From Hydrogenispora sp. (GTDB lineage Bacteria > Bacillota > UBA4882 > UBA10575), in NCBI GenBank assembly GCA_012837705.1, contig DUQQ01000011.1, positions 1 through 64,000 on the forward strand: a stretch of DNA of 64,000 nucleotides, read 5' to 3'. Shown piece after piece: positions 8,449 to 20,305 of this stretch. The notes under the pieces are model-generated. The model was not told the DNA's origin. It saw only the letters and a program-made list of their open reading frames with translations, and searched no databases. Within the stretch, counting starts at the first letter, position 1. The number at the start of each line of letters is the position of its first letter. A program made the translations under genes and the position numbers.

Positions 8449-8583
8449 TTAGGCCGATAAAACCTTCCTCCCCTTTGCCCGTCGCCGTTTGATTACTTGT
8501 CGCCCACCGCGGGTAGACATCCTAACCAAAAACCCGATTCTTCTTTTCCGCTTTAATTTGTTCGGCTGAAAAGTCCTTTTCAC
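8449..8583 (-). CDS. rpmH: 50S ribosomal protein L34
   Basis: L34 is a 44-residue, very basic protein of the large ribosomal subunit. The minus-strand frame from a GTG at 8583 reads [20 protein letters not shown], then [20 protein letters not shown] and VLSA, a full-length match to the family. AGGTGA lies 6 bases before the GTG. A near-perfect sigma-A promoter is found 39-67 bases upstream. It is the first gene of the rpmH-rnpA-yidD operon and faces away from dnaA, as in most Firmicutes origins. Confidence 0.98.
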   Translation of the reverse strand: MKRTFQPNKLKRKRRIGFLVRMSTRGGRQVIKRRRAKGRKVLSA

Positions 8584-8621
8584 CAATCTCACCTCGCTTT
8601 GGGCTTCTGTTATTTGTGTTT

Positions 8622-8650
8622 ATTATAATTAGGTCTTTTCCGGTTGTCAA
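8622..8650 (-). promoter_or_regulatory. sigma-A promoter of rpmH operon
   Basis: On the minus strand, TTGACA (plus 8645-8650) and TATAAT (plus 8622-8627) are both perfect consensus hexamers separated by exactly 17 bases. This predicts very strong transcription of rpmH-rnpA-yidD away from oriC. Confidence 0.9.
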
Positions 8651-8666
8651 TATTTCTTCCGGAAAG

Positions 8667-8993
8667 TTATCCACAATTCCTTCCTTGGTGGCGTTTTTTA
8701 CCGAAAGTTTCCCCCGAAAAGGCTTTTTTCCGCTTTTTTTGTATCATTGTTGGATTTGTCAAAGCCCGAAGAATTTGGTATTATTATCATCGCGTCTTAC
8801 TTTATCCACAATTACCCCCAATTTTCTGGGGATAATGTTGATAACTCTCACGATCCATCATGTTTAAAGGGACTTCATTCGGGATTGACTTCTTTTTTTT
8901 CGCCTTTTATCCCCTGACGTAAAGCCTTGTCTTGTCTAGTTTTAACGCTCTTATCCTCAACTTATACACAAGTTATGCACAATTTGTGGATAA
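8667..8993. other. oriC: oriC, DnaA-box cluster upstream of dnaA
   Basis: DnaA boxes matching TTATCCACA lie at 8667-8675 and 8802-8810 (plus, exact) and 8985-8993 (minus, exact). One-mismatch boxes are at 8827-8835, 8836-8844, 8951-8959, 8962-8970 and 8973-8981. The last four boxes are packed within 43 bases, immediately before dnaA. This is one half of a Bacillus-like bipartite origin and probably also the site of DnaA autoregulation. Confidence 0.9.
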
Positions 8994-9032
8994 GTTTCTG
9001 AATTAGAATCTGTTTGAAAGGTGGGTTTACCG

Positions 9033-10370
9033 ATGAACATAGAAGAATTAGAAGCAATCTGGAGTAAGGTCCAGGAGGAAATGGAACCCCTGATGACCAA
9101 GCCAAGCTATGAAACCTGGTTAAAACCAACTAAACCCTGGAAAATTGAAGAGGGCAGCTTATACATAGAAGTCCCCAATGAGTTCGCCCGCGATTTATTG
9201 GAAAGCAGATACGCACCGTCGATTACGAATTCCCTCCGGAAGTATATCCCCGAAGATCTGCAACTTAAATTTGTGATCTTAAAAAACACAAACAATGATG
9301 CCGAGTTCAGTACGGCAATTCCCAGTAGTTTTACGGGCGAAGAGAACCTCCTTAATCTTAATCCGAAGTACACTTTTGAGTCTTTTGTGGTTGGCGACAG
9401 TAACCGCTTTGCCCACGCCGCATCTTTAGCAGTGGCCGAAGCCCCGGCCCGTGCTTATAACCCCTTATTTATCTACGGTGGTGTTGGTTTAGGTAAAACC
9501 CATCTTATGCAGGCCATTGGACATTTTGTGATGGAAAATAACCCTTATTACAAGGTGGTTTACGTTTCATCGGAGAAATTTACCAACGAGTTGATCAATG
9601 CGATTCAAAAAAATAAGACCGCCGGTTTTCGGGCCAAATACCGCACCGTTGATTTATTACTGGTGGACGATATCCAGTTCCTCGCGGGAAAAGAAAGCAC
9701 GCAAGAGGAGTTTTTCCATACATTCAATGCCCTCCATGAAGCCAGTAAACAGATTGTCATCTCCAGCGACCGTCCGCCAAAGGAGATCCCGACGCTGGAA
9801 GACCGCCTCCGCTCCCGTTTCGAGTGGGGGTTGATCACCGATATTCAAGCCCCGGATCTGGAGACGAGAATCGCGATTTTACAAAAAAAGGCAACCGCAG
9901 AGGGGTGGAAACTCCCCAATGATGTGTTGGCCTATATTGCCAATCTGATTAATTCAAATATTCGGGAATTGGAAGGGGCGCTCATTCGCGTCATTGCCTA
10001 TTCTTCTTTAACGAAGCGGGAGATCACAATCGACCTGGCCGAAGAAGTACTCCGGGATATTATCTCTACGCAACAGGCCACTAGAATAACGATCCCCCTG
10101 ATTCAACAAGCCGTTGCGGAATACTTCAATTTGACCGTCGAAGACTTGAAATCAAAAAGGCGGACGCAAAATATCGCTTTACCACGCCAGATCGCCATGT
10201 ATCTTTCCCGCGAACTGACAGAATCATCCCTCCCCAAGATCGGTGATGAATTTGGTGGCCGTGATCACACCACCGTGATGCACGGTTGTGACCGGATAAA
10301 AGAGTTTATGGGAACGGATCCCAAAGTTAATCAGGCGATTAAAGACTTAACCCAGCAGTTGAAGAAATAG
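9033..10370 (+). CDS. dnaA: chromosomal replication initiator DnaA
   Basis: DnaA binds DnaA boxes and melts the origin to load the replicative helicase. The protein is about 445 aa. Domain I is at the N-terminus ([13 protein letters not shown]). The AAA+ core has Walker [11 protein letters not shown] (about 148-157) and Walker [11 protein letters not shown]. Domain IV carries the box-reading signature [12 protein letters not shown] near residue 415. I prefer the ATG at 9033, spaced correctly from AAAGGTGG, over the GTG at 9021 inside that site. DnaA-box clusters lie on both sides. Confidence 0.98.
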   Translation: MNIEELEAIWSKVQEEMEPLMTKPSYETWLKPTKPWKIEEGSLYIEVPNEFARDLLESRYAPSITNSLRKYIPEDLQLKFVILKNTNNDAEFSTAIPSSFTGEENLLNLNPKYTFESFVVGDSNRFAHAASLAVAEAPARAYNPLFIYGGVGLGKTHLMQAIGHFVMENNPYYKVVYVSSEKFTNELINAIQKNKTAGFRAKYRTVDLLLVDDIQFLAGKESTQEEFFHTFNALHEASKQIVISSDRPPKEIPTLEDRLRSRFEWGLITDIQAPDLETRIAILQKKATAEGWKLPNDVLAYIANLINSNIRELEGALIRVIAYSSLTKREITIDLAEEVLRDIISTQQATRITIPLIQQAVAEYFNLTVEDLKSKRRTQNIALPRQIAMYLSRELTESSLPKIGDEFGGRDHTTVMHGCDRIKEFMGTDPKVNQAIKDLTQQLKK

Positions 10371-10393
10371 CCGCATTTATGAAGGGGAGAACC

Positions 10394-10640
10394 TGTGGTT
10401 AAGCTGTTGACCGGTATGGGGAAAACCTGTTTACTACTTTATCCACAATCCACTTTTACTTGTGGATAAGTTGAAAGTGTTGATAAGCATCCTTTTCTTC
10501 CACAGGATATTTTTGACACGAAAACCGCTTTGAGCAGGCTGAAAAGGATTTATCCACATATTCTGGTATACTATTACTACGGCTATTTTGATCTTTATAA
10601 TAATTACTTTTCTTTAGATCTAATTCGTTTCTGTTGATAA
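10394..10640. other. oriC: oriC, dnaA-dnaN intergenic cluster and AT-rich unwinding candidate
   Basis: Exact DnaA boxes lie at 10439-10447 (plus), 10461-10469 (minus) and 10550-10558 (plus). One-mismatch boxes are at 10394-10402, 10478-10486 and 10632-10640. Between the last two, 10575-10625 is strongly AT-rich (for example TTTATAATAATTACTTTTC). That makes it the best candidate for the DNA-unwinding element, as in the incC side of the B. subtilis origin. Confidence 0.88.
10567..10572 (+). promoter_or_regulatory. candidate extended -10 for dnaN
   Basis: TATACT is preceded by TGG, resembling an extended -10. No good -35 is spaced correctly. It directly follows a DnaA box (10550-10558), so DnaA could influence dnaN transcription. 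Confidence 0.4.
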
Positions 10641-10667
10641 CCGATTCCCTTCGAGGAGGTTAAGGAG

Positions 10668-11807
10668 ATGAAACTATTTTGTTCTCGTGATGAGTTGGTA
10701 CGATCGTTACAGATGGCAACACGAGTTTTACCGGCGAAGACCAGTATTCCAGTTCTAAATGGTATTGTTTTAGAAACCAGAGACGACCAGTTATTCTGTT
10801 TTGCCAGTGATTTGGAGAATGGTATTGAAGTCAAAGTTCCCGAAGTGACGATTATTACCCCAGGGCGGGTTGTGCTGAGTGGCCGTACTTTTTATGATGT
10901 GGTCCGACATTTACCGCCCGGCCGTATTGAAATGGGGATAGAGGGTAAAACCTTTACGATTAAAGCGGCTAGTACTTTTTTCAATCTGAATATCTTACCG
11001 GCGGAAGAGTACCCAGCCGTACCTGACGGCTTAAAAAAGATTCACCTTTATATGGAGGAACAAACCGGCCTTTCTGGGGAAGAACTTCTTTTTTCGCTGG
11101 AAGCCCCCACTTTCGAAGAAGCGGTCCGTCAAAGCATCTATGCCACCGCGCCGCATGATTCCCGTCCTTTCCTCTCCAGTATTCTCTGGGAGTTTAAACC
11201 GGATCGCTTAAGGTTGGTGGCGACGGATATTAACCGTTTGGTCGTGAAGGATCTGACTGTCGCCGGAAACAGCGAGGATAGTTTTTTAGTTCCGGTAAAA
11301 TCCCTTAAGGAATTGGCAGCGATCTTTGGGGGGTATCCGGATGAAGAGATCACCTTTTTCCTGATCAACCGGCAGTTATATGCTGTTGGGAAGGGGATCA
11401 TCTACTATACACGGCTCATTAACGCCCAATTTCCCCGTTATGAACAGGTTATTCCCGAAAGTTTTGACGGTGAGGCCCGTTTTAACCGTTCCTTGTTGCT
11501 CAGTTCTTTGAGTAGAAGTTTACTTATCGACAAAGCGGTTAAACTTAGCTTTGGACCGGATCGTCTGACTATCTTTGCTTTGGATCCGGAGCGTGGACAG
11601 TTTAACGAGGAAGTAGGTTGTTCCTATGACGGTGAACCCTTTGAGATCGGTTTTAATGCGCAGTACATCATTGATTTTCTGAAAGCAGTGGGCGATGCCG
11701 AAGAGATTGTATTTAACCTTTCTGCTGGGATGAAAGCATCGGCCTTGAAGGTAAAAGAAGTTGCGACCTATACTTACGTGTTGATGCCCTTACGGCTCAA
11801 CTATTAA
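10668..11807 (+). CDS. dnaN: DNA polymerase III beta subunit (sliding clamp)
   Basis: The beta clamp is a homodimeric ring that tethers the replicative polymerase and many repair proteins to DNA. The protein is 379 aa, with three repeats of the clamp fold: the first ends near FFNLNILPAEEYP, and the last includes FEIGFNAQYIIDFLKAV and the terminal YVLMPLRL. The ATG at 10668 follows GAGGAGGTTAAGGAG. It is 297 bases downstream of dnaA, across the origin spacer, and begins the plus-strand run dnaN to rlmH. Confidence 0.98.
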   Translation: MKLFCSRDELVRSLQMATRVLPAKTSIPVLNGIVLETRDDQLFCFASDLENGIEVKVPEVTIITPGRVVLSGRTFYDVVRHLPPGRIEMGIEGKTFTIKAASTFFNLNILPAEEYPAVPDGLKKIHLYMEEQTGLSGEELLFSLEAPTFEEAVRQSIYATAPHDSRPFLSSILWEFKPDRLRLVATDINRLVVKDLTVAGNSEDSFLVPVKSLKELAAIFGGYPDEEITFFLINRQLYAVGKGIIYYTRLINAQFPRYEQVIPESFDGEARFNRSLLLSSLSRSLLIDKAVKLSFGPDRLTIFALDPERGQFNEEVGCSYDGEPFEIGFNAQYIIDFLKAVGDAEEIVFNLSAGMKASALKVKEVATYTYVLMPLRLNY

Positions 11808-11819
11808 GCTGGAGGAAAA

Positions 11820-12068
11820 ATGGAAGTAATTGTCGTACAAGCGAAGACGATCCGCCTTGAGCAATTCTTAAAGTTTGCTGGCGCGGTGATGACCGGCGGG
11901 GAAGCGAAGAGATTAATCCAATCGGGAATGGTAAAGGTGAACGACCAGACGGAACAGAGAAGGGGTCGGCAATTACAAGACCGGGATGTGGTGACAATGC
12001 CCGATGGTTTAAAGCTTTTGGTTCGGGTTAAGGGAGAAGAAAGTGCACTTAAAGAAGATCAAGATTAA
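11820..12068 (+). CDS. yaaA: S4-domain RNA-binding protein YaaA/RlbA
   Basis: Small S4-domain protein (82 aa) encoded between dnaN and recF in most Firmicutes; the homologue is associated with 50S ribosome maturation. The S4 fold is visible as RLEQFLKFAGAVMTGGEAKR and IQSGMVKVNDQTEQRRGRQL. GGAGG lies before the ATG at 11820, 12 bases after the dnaN stop. Its 3' end overlaps recF by 26 bases, so recF translation is probably coupled to it. Confidence 0.92.
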   Translation: MEVIVVQAKTIRLEQFLKFAGAVMTGGEAKRLIQSGMVKVNDQTEQRRGRQLQDRDVVTMPDGLKLLVRVKGEESALKEDQD

Positions 12069-13152
12069 TAATTTCCGTAATTATGACACCGCCGATGTTG
12101 AACTGTCGCCCGGTCTTAATATTTTGTGTGGAAAGAATGGGCAGGGAAAGACGAATTTTTTAGAAGCGGTTGCTTTTTTAACTTTAGGCCGATCTTTTCG
12201 GACCAGACGGGATGAGGATTTAATCAAAGAGGATAAAAAAGGTTTTTATCTAAAAGGAGAATTCCAAAGCAATGAAGAAAACCTCATCCTTGAGGTTGGT
12301 AACGCTTTGAACCGCGTGGTAGTCAAGGTCGACCGTGTGGTCCATAAAAGCAAAAGGGATCTGTTTGGCCGGGTCCGGACGGTGATTTTTACTCCGGAAG
12401 ACCTCCAAATTATTAAAGGTAGTCCGGAGAAACGCCGGGAATTTCTTGATTTATATCTGGCGCAGGCTTACCCTGACTATCGCCAGGTTTATCTCCAGTT
12501 CTACCGGGCTTTATATCAGCGAAATGCCTTATTAAAAAGATTCAAAGAAGGGGTCCGTGATTTAAACCAGTTGGAAGTGTGGACCAACCGTATGGTGGAG
12601 GAAGGGAGTCGGGTTATTCTTTATCGGCAGCAAGCTTTGGTCGAGATTAATCCGTGGGTTAATCATTATCATCAAGTGATGAGTAATGACCGGGAAACTT
12701 TGGGTTGTGCCTATAAATTTGGCCGTGATGTGGTTAGGGAACCGAATTTGGACAAGATCAAGGAGCGGTTCCGGCGCTTGCTGCGGACTCGTACCGAAGA
12801 CGAGATCCGACGCGGGTATACGCTGGCCGGTCCCCACCGGGATGATTTGCAAATCATGATGAATGACCGCCTTGAACTTCGGGTTTATGGTTCACAAGGC
12901 CAACAACGAACGGCCGCCTTGGCCCTGAAATTGGCGATGGTGGATTTGATCAAAAAAAGGCGGGGCACCGCGCCCCTTTTACTGTTGGATGATGTCTTCT
13001 CTGAATTTGATAATGAACGGAAACGGGAGTTGTTAAAGTTACTAACGACCGGGACCCAAACCATTCTTAGTACCACAGAGCTGGACACAACAGCGGACTT
13101 TTTAGGGCCATTAAAGCTCTTTACGGTTGAAAGTGGAGTGATTAAAGATTAA
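12043..13152 (+). CDS. recF: DNA replication and repair protein RecF
   Basis: RecF is an SMC-like ATPase that loads RecA at gaps with RecO and RecR. The 369-aa protein starts MHLKKIKINNFRNYDTADVE. It has Walker A GKNGQGKTNFLEA (about 31-43), the ABC signature YGSQGQQRTAALALKLA (about 284-300) and Walker B LLLLDDVFSEFD. The GTG at 12043 follows GGGAG and lies inside the end of the S4 gene. Length and architecture are normal. Confidence 0.97.
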   Translation: MHLKKIKINNFRNYDTADVELSPGLNILCGKNGQGKTNFLEAVAFLTLGRSFRTRRDEDLIKEDKKGFYLKGEFQSNEENLILEVGNALNRVVVKVDRVVHKSKRDLFGRVRTVIFTPEDLQIIKGSPEKRREFLDLYLAQAYPDYRQVYLQFYRALYQRNALLKRFKEGVRDLNQLEVWTNRMVEEGSRVILYRQQALVEINPWVNHYHQVMSNDRETLGCAYKFGRDVVREPNLDKIKERFRRLLRTRTEDEIRRGYTLAGPHRDDLQIMMNDRLELRVYGSQGQQRTAALALKLAMVDLIKKRRGTAPLLLLDDVFSEFDNERKRELLKLLTTGTQTILSTTELDTTADFLGPLKLFTVESGVIKD

Positions 13153-13177
13153 GCAGATAACACCTTTAACCGAGATT

Positions 13178-13597
13178 GTGCAAGGTTTTCTAAAGGGTTG
13201 GTCCCAAAAAGCCCACGTCCAAACGGGACTGGCCTATTATTACTGGCCACAAGTTATTGGTGAGTCCTTAAAGGACAAAATAGAAGTGAGCCACGTCCGA
13301 AACGGTGTTCTGTGGGTAAAAACCCCCGATCCGGCCCTTGCTCATAATTTAACCTTTTTTAAAAAAGAAATTATCACGAAATATCGGCGCTTTCTGGGCG
13401 AGAACACCATTCGCAGTGTGCGGATTACCATTGGTGCTTTGAACGCGGTTGATGGTCATAAGACGACCGGGGAAACCAAGAAGAAACCGGTGCGGAGTCA
13501 TGCTCTTCCCTTACCTGAAGCAATTGAAGGGATCAAAGATCCCGATTTGAAGCAGGCTTTTAGCCGCTTTTACTACGCGCACCAGGCGCAAAAATAG
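13178..13597 (+). CDS. DUF721/DciA-like protein
   Basis: The DUF721 family includes DciA, the helicase-operator protein of many bacteria. In Firmicutes, which use DnaC/DnaI-type loaders, its role next to recF is not settled. The family pattern is visible as YYYWPQVIGESLKDKI, VRNGVLWVKTPDPALAHNL and KEIITKYRRFLGE. About 139 aa are counted from the GTG at 13178. The frame continues upstream as IKQITPLTEIVQGFLKGW, which also looks like the family. An ATT at 13148, 9 bases after GGAG, would be a better-placed start. The C-terminal third is charged and less conserved. Confidence 0.85.
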   Translation: MQGFLKGWSQKAHVQTGLAYYYWPQVIGESLKDKIEVSHVRNGVLWVKTPDPALAHNLTFFKKEIITKYRRFLGENTIRSVRITIGALNAVDGHKTTGETKKKPVRSHALPLPEAIEGIKDPDLKQAFSRFYYAHQAQK

Positions 13598-13633
13598 GGT
13601 CTAACAGTGAAAGGCCGGTAAAGGGGGAGACAG

Positions 13634-13879
13634 ATGTTTTTGCATTTGGGTGGAAAGCAGATTATCAACACCAATGAGGTCATCCTTGTGGAGAATGTAG
13701 AAAAAATGACGTGGACAGCGCTGGAAGAATGGAAGGCACAGAAGAAGAAAGCAGGCCAAGAAATAATGGATATTGCAGAAGGTAAGCCAAAATCGGCAAT
13801 TTATACCGAACAGAAAATTATCCTGTCGCCGATCTCCTCTTACACGCTGAAAAAACGGGCGGGACAAATCCCCGATTAG
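13634..13879 (+). CDS. remB: RemB-like (DUF370) regulatory protein
   Basis: This 81-aa protein matches the DUF370/RemB family, encoded between recF and gyrB in Firmicutes. Its relative RemA controls biofilm-matrix and osmoprotection genes in Bacillus. The start MFLHLGGKQIINTNEVILVE is the hallmark of the RemB branch, and SPISSYTLKKRA matches its C-terminus. The ATG at 13634 follows AAGGGGGAGA. The specific role of RemB is unknown even in Bacillus, so only the family call is firm. Confidence 0.9.
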   Translation: MFLHLGGKQIINTNEVILVENVEKMTWTALEEWKAQKKKAGQEIMDIAEGKPKSAIYTEQKIILSPISSYTLKKRAGQIPD

Positions 13880-13967
13880 GCGTCACCCACCCTGCACGCG
13901 GGGGCCTGTGGAAAAAGGGCAAAAGGGTGTGTTGAATTGCCAAGCACAGTCAGCGCGCGATGAGTAA

Positions 13968-15923
<1,956 letters not shown>

Positions 15924-15986
15924 AAAGTCCAGCGTGTCTAAGAACAGGAAAACAGGTTGAAGGCGGCAGCCGATGGAGGGATAAGT

Positions 15987-18437
15987 TTGGCAGAAATTAC
16001 GGACGGAAAAATTGTTCCGATAAAGATTGAACACGAGATGAAACGCTCCTATCTAAGCTATGCGATGAGCGTGATTGTCGGCCGGGCGTTGCCCGATGTC
16101 CGCGACGGACTGAAGCCGGTGCACCGGCGGATTCTTTACGGGATGTACGAATCGGGGACTACTCCGGATAAACCGTATAAAAAATCCGCGCGGATCGTCG
16201 GTGATGTGATGGGGCGTTATCATCCCCATGGTGACGCGGCGATCTATGATTCCATTGTCCGGATGGCGCAGGATTTCTCGTACCGACTCCCCTTGGTGGA
16301 CGGCCATGGGAACTTTGGCTCGGTGGACGGGGATCCACCGGCAGCGATGCGTTACACGGAGGTTCGCCTGTCGCGACTGGCCGTCGAGATGCTGACTGAT
16401 ATTGAGAAAAACACGGTTGATTTTGTCCCGAACTTTGATGGAAGTTTGGAAGAACCAGCGGTACTACCCAGCCGTTTCCCGAACTTACTAGTGAATGGGG
16501 CAGCCGGGATTGCGGTCGGGATGGCAACGAACATTCCCCCCCATAACCTGGGGGAAGTGATTGACGGGGCAATTATGTTGATCGATGATCCGGAAACCGA
16601 TACAGAAGCCCTGATGAAGGTCGTGAAAGGGCCGGATTTTCCGACGGGTGGTATTATTCTTGGACGGGAAGGGATTCGCGATGCCTTCCTCACCGGACGG
16701 GGTAGTATTAAGGTACGGGCTAAGACCGGAATCGAAACCCTCAGCAATGGGAAGAGCCAGATCATCGTCACCGAACTCCCCTATCAAGTCAATAAAGCCC
16801 GGTTAATTGAGAAGATCGCTGATCTGGTACGGAACAAGGTAATCGAAGGGATTACCGATCTGCGGGATGAATCTGACCGCTCCGGGATGCGGATCGTCAT
16901 TGAGCTGAAGCGGGATACAAACCCAAATGTCCTCCTGAACCAACTGTATAAACACACCCAGCTTCAGGACAGCTTTGGCGTGATCATGCTGGTTCTGGTT
17001 AATAACGAGCCCCGGGTTCTCGGGCTGCGCGATCTCCTCCGGCATTATCTTGACCACCAGAAAGAGATTATTACGCGGCGGACCAGGTTTGATCTGGAAA
17101 AAGCAGAAGCCCGGGCCCATATTGTTGAAGGGCTAAGAATTGCTCTGGACCATATCGATGCCGTGATCAAGGTGATTCGCTCTTCGCGAACGGTCGAGAT
17201 TGCCCGGGAAGGATTGATGAGTAATTTTGGTTTGTCGGAACGGCAAGCTCAGGCGATTTTGGATATGCGCCTTCAGAGCCTAACCGGTCTGCAACGGGAA
17301 AAACTGGAGGAAGAATACGCCGAACTGCAGAAAACCATTGCTTACTACCGGGAGCTGCTGGCGGATTCGGCGAAAATTATGGGCGTTGTTAAGGAAGAAC
17401 TTTTAGTGATCAAAGAAAAGTTTGCCGATCCGCGGCGAACTGAGATCGCCCAGAGCGAAGAGGATATTTCTATTGAGGATCTGATTGCCAATGAAGATAT
17501 CGTGGTGACGATCACCCATAATGGTTACATCAAACGGCTTCCGGTGACCACGTATAAGAGTCAGCGGCGTGGCGGAAAAGGAATTACCGGAATTAACACC
17601 AAAGAAGAGGATTTTGTGGAACACCTCTTTATCACTTCCACCCATGACCATGTTCTGTTCTTTACCAACCAAGGACGGGTCTACCAGCTCCGCGGCTTTG
17701 ATATTCCCGAAGCTTCACGTCAAGCCCGGGGGATTGCCATTGTCAACTTGATTCCGTTGAATCCTGGGGAAAAGATCAATACCTATATCCCCGTGCAGGA
17801 CTTCCGTGAGGATCAGTATCTGCTGATGTGTACGCGGAATGGGATCGTTAAGAAGACCGCCCTCTCTGAGTATGCCAATAACCGGCGCAGTGGGGTAATC
17901 GGGATCAACTTGGATGAAGGCGATGAAGTAATCGGGGTCCGACGTACCGATGGGGAACGGGAGATTATTATCTTTACGGGGCATGGACAATCGCTCCGTT
18001 TTTCCGAAACCGAAATCAGACCAATGGGGCGGACAACCCGTGGCGTGAAAGGGATCAACCTCCGGCCCGGTGACCAAGTGGTCGGGATGGATGTGATCCG
18101 GAATGATGCCGATCTTTTGGTCATTACCGAAAATGGCTACGGAAAACGAACCCCCTTTGATCAATACCGGATCCAAGCCCGGGGTGGAATCGGTATAAAA
18201 ACGCTAAACCGTACACCAAAAACGGGAGAAGTGATCGGTGGCGGAGTTGTTTACCCGGAACATGAGTTAATGCTGATTAATGCCAGTGGAATGGTGATTC
18301 GGGTCACCGTTAGTGATATCTCCGCCTTGGGTCGGAACACCCAAGGGGTCAAACTGATGCACCTCGGGGAGGATGACCGGATTGTTGCCGTGGCACGGGT
18401 CGTCAGCAGGCAGGAAGAGGGCGAGGATGGTGAATAG
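15987..18437 (+). CDS. gyrA: DNA gyrase subunit A
   Basis: GyrA carries the DNA-cleaving tyrosine and the C-terminal DNA-wrapping domain. The 816-aa protein opens [19 protein letters not shown]. The active-site region reads [11 protein letters not shown]. The quinolone-determining loop reads [20 protein letters not shown], with Ala at the position of E. coli Ser83, as some other species have naturally. Six beta-pinwheel blades follow, including the GyrA-box-like [10 protein letters not shown]. The TTG at 15987 is 6 bases after GGAGGG; an in-frame TTG at 15957 lacks a site. It lies 63 bases after gyrB. Confidence 0.97.
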   Translation: MAEITDGKIVPIKIEHEMKRSYLSYAMSVIVGRALPDVRDGLKPVHRRILYGMYESGTTPDKPYKKSARIVGDVMGRYHPHGDAAIYDSIVRMAQDFSYRLPLVDGHGNFGSVDGDPPAAMRYTEVRLSRLAVEMLTDIEKNTVDFVPNFDGSLEEPAVLPSRFPNLLVNGAAGIAVGMATNIPPHNLGEVIDGAIMLIDDPETDTEALMKVVKGPDFPTGGIILGREGIRDAFLTGRGSIKVRAKTGIETLSNGKSQIIVTELPYQVNKARLIEKIADLVRNKVIEGITDLRDESDRSGMRIVIELKRDTNPNVLLNQLYKHTQLQDSFGVIMLVLVNNEPRVLGLRDLLRHYLDHQKEIITRRTRFDLEKAEARAHIVEGLRIALDHIDAVIKVIRSSRTVEIAREGLMSNFGLSERQAQAILDMRLQSLTGLQREKLEEEYAELQKTIAYYRELLADSAKIMGVVKEELLVIKEKFADPRRTEIAQSEEDISIEDLIANEDIVVTITHNGYIKRLPVTTYKSQRRGGKGITGINTKEEDFVEHLFITSTHDHVLFFTNQGRVYQLRGFDIPEASRQARGIAIVNLIPLNPGEKINTYIPVQDFREDQYLLMCTRNGIVKKTALSEYANNRRSGVIGINLDEGDEVIGVRRTDGEREIIIFTGHGQSLRFSETEIRPMGRTTRGVKGINLRPGDQVVGMDVIRNDADLLVITENGYGKRTPFDQYRIQARGGIGIKTLNRTPKTGEVIGGGVVYPEHELMLINASGMVIRVTVSDISALGRNTQGVKLMHLGEDDRIVAVARVVSRQEEGEDGE

Positions 18438-18449
18438 CGGGGTGAAGCG

Positions 18450-20240
18450 GTGCGCATCAAAAAACTGATGATTAAGGCTTTAGGCCCCCTGCGCGACTGG
18501 GAACATACTTTTGATCCCTTTTGGTCGGAGGTTCCCTATGCAGAACAAGAGACGGCGGAGACTGTCAACGAAGCGATCCGTGCGGTTTTGTATGGTTTTC
18601 CCCCGCACCAAAACGCCTGTCGACAACGGCTGATGCCGCCTACGGATAAGGAAGAATATAGCGCGGCGATGTGGATCGAGACCAACAATGGTCCCTTTCT
18701 GCTTGGTCGGAATTTTACCCGAGAAGCGCTGGAAATTTTTAAACTGGAGGCAAAAGGGTTATTCTCCCTTTCATCTATGGTCCTGATGGACCTGCTTCTG
18801 CAGGAGTTGCGGATCATAAACCCTTTAGACTTTGCGGTAATTGGTGTTTTTCAAAATGCCGCCTATACCATTGAGCAAAACGCGCCTTTGATCCGGGAAC
18901 ATATTCGGAAAGTCCGTACGCACAACCGGTTACCGGCTTTGCTGCGCGAGACGCGAAGCGAAAGGGAGCGGAGTGCCGAGCAAGTCGATTTGACAACCGT
19001 CGAGAAACTGCTTGCCAAGTTGGACCAGTTGGAAAAGGAAAGACAACGTTTGGCGGCGGAGGAAAGAGCTTTTGCCGCCTATGAAAAGTTTCTTTCGTCC
19101 ACCGGTGAAGATTTATTGGCCTTGACGGCTCGGGAATATACGGCGGCTACTTTAGAAACGAGTTTTTACGAAGAACAACTGCGGAAAGAGTCCGAAACCA
19201 GGACTATTCTGCAACAGGAAGAAGCCAACCTCCGGCAGAAAATAGCCTCCTTTGATCCGACGCTCTATACGCCGGAGATGGAAAAAAGGGTAACCCGCCT
19301 TCTGTCCCAAAGGGCGGAACTGAACCAGCTTTTGCAAGCCATGGAAGAGGTTCTGGAACAACACAGCCAGAAAGGAAAATGGTCCCGTTTCGGTGGAAAA
19401 GAGCGGGAAGAAGAGATAAAACGGCGGATCAGCGACCTCCTGCAGAAGTTAGCGCGGATCCGTGAAGAATTAAAATTCCTCTTGAAAAACAAGAACCCAG
19501 AAGATTTCCTCCGCGAAATGGTGCTTTTAGAACAATACCGTAAGGACTTAGCCTGTTTACAACGGCCGACCATCCTGGAGGATCAGAATCTGAGCTTGTG
19601 GAGGGAAGAGCTGGAAAGAGCGCGGCAAAAGGAGGAACAACTCCGCCGGAAAAGGGAACAACTTCTGGCCTTGGCGGGGCAGGAAGAGATCGCGGTGGTG
19701 CAAGCGAAGGCGCAGAAATTGGGTGTGATTAAACGCCAGCGGAAGCAGGTCACAGAAGAATTGGCGGCGTTCCTTGCCGCGTTGGGGCAAGCCACGGCGG
19801 AGGAAGCCCGTTCTTACTTATTGGGGCTGAAACAAAAACAGGAAGCCCAAATTGCCGCCGAGCAGAACCGTGTTGACCTGGACGATGATGAACTGGCTGC
19901 TTTATTCGGGTTATACTGTGACGCGGGGCGCTTCCTTTCCACCTTGACGGAAGGAAAGGGGCAAGGACTGATGCCCCGGTTGGAAGGAAACCTTTTACGG
20001 TTCTCTGTCCGGACGGCCGAAGGGGATTGGCGGGCGGCGGAGGAGCTTCCCTTCGGGCGACCGGATCTGCCGGATCTGGCTTTCCGGTTAGCCCTAGCGA
20101 AAGCGGTCTGGGCAGAAAACCAGCCTTTATTGTTATTTGACGAGTTGGCACCCGAATTAACATCCACAACAAAAGAGGCCTTTTGTAAGCTGTTACGTGC
20201 GGAGTTTCGTAGCGGACAGATTATAACGCGGGTTCGATAA
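18450..20240 (+). CDS. YhaN/Rad50-like coiled-coil protein with degenerate P-loop
   Basis: No described family member fits exactly. The 596-aa protein has the fold order of YhaN/SMC-type ATPases: an N-terminal half-domain (MRIKKLMIKALGPLRDWEHT), a long charged coiled coil (about 165-490) and a C-terminal half-domain ending with a Walker-B-like QPLLLFDEL. Where YhaN proteins have NEAGKST before IRAxLYGF, this one has EQETAET (about residues 32-38), and IRAVLYGFP follows intact. The Gly and Lys needed to bind ATP are therefore gone. The ABC-signature region is also altered (ELPFGRPDLPDLAFRLALAKA). The GTG at 18450 lies 12 bases after gyrA. No nuclease partner is adjacent. Confidence 0.7.
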   Translation: MRIKKLMIKALGPLRDWEHTFDPFWSEVPYAEQETAETVNEAIRAVLYGFPPHQNACRQRLMPPTDKEEYSAAMWIETNNGPFLLGRNFTREALEIFKLEAKGLFSLSSMVLMDLLLQELRIINPLDFAVIGVFQNAAYTIEQNAPLIREHIRKVRTHNRLPALLRETRSERERSAEQVDLTTVEKLLAKLDQLEKERQRLAAEERAFAAYEKFLSSTGEDLLALTAREYTAATLETSFYEEQLRKESETRTILQQEEANLRQKIASFDPTLYTPEMEKRVTRLLSQRAELNQLLQAMEEVLEQHSQKGKWSRFGGKEREEEIKRRISDLLQKLARIREELKFLLKNKNPEDFLREMVLLEQYRKDLACLQRPTILEDQNLSLWREELERARQKEEQLRRKREQLLALAGQEEIAVVQAKAQKLGVIKRQRKQVTEELAAFLAALGQATAEEARSYLLGLKQKQEAQIAAEQNRVDLDDDELAALFGLYCDAGRFLSTLTEGKGQGLMPRLEGNLLRFSVRTAEGDWRAAEELPFGRPDLPDLAFRLALAKAVWAENQPLLLFDELAPELTSTTKEAFCKLLRAEFRSGQIITRVR

Positions 20241-20305
20241 ACTTTTACCCTTTGGGGAAGGATAGGGTAAACTGGGCGAGATTAGTATTTCGGAGGGAAA
20301 GAAAG

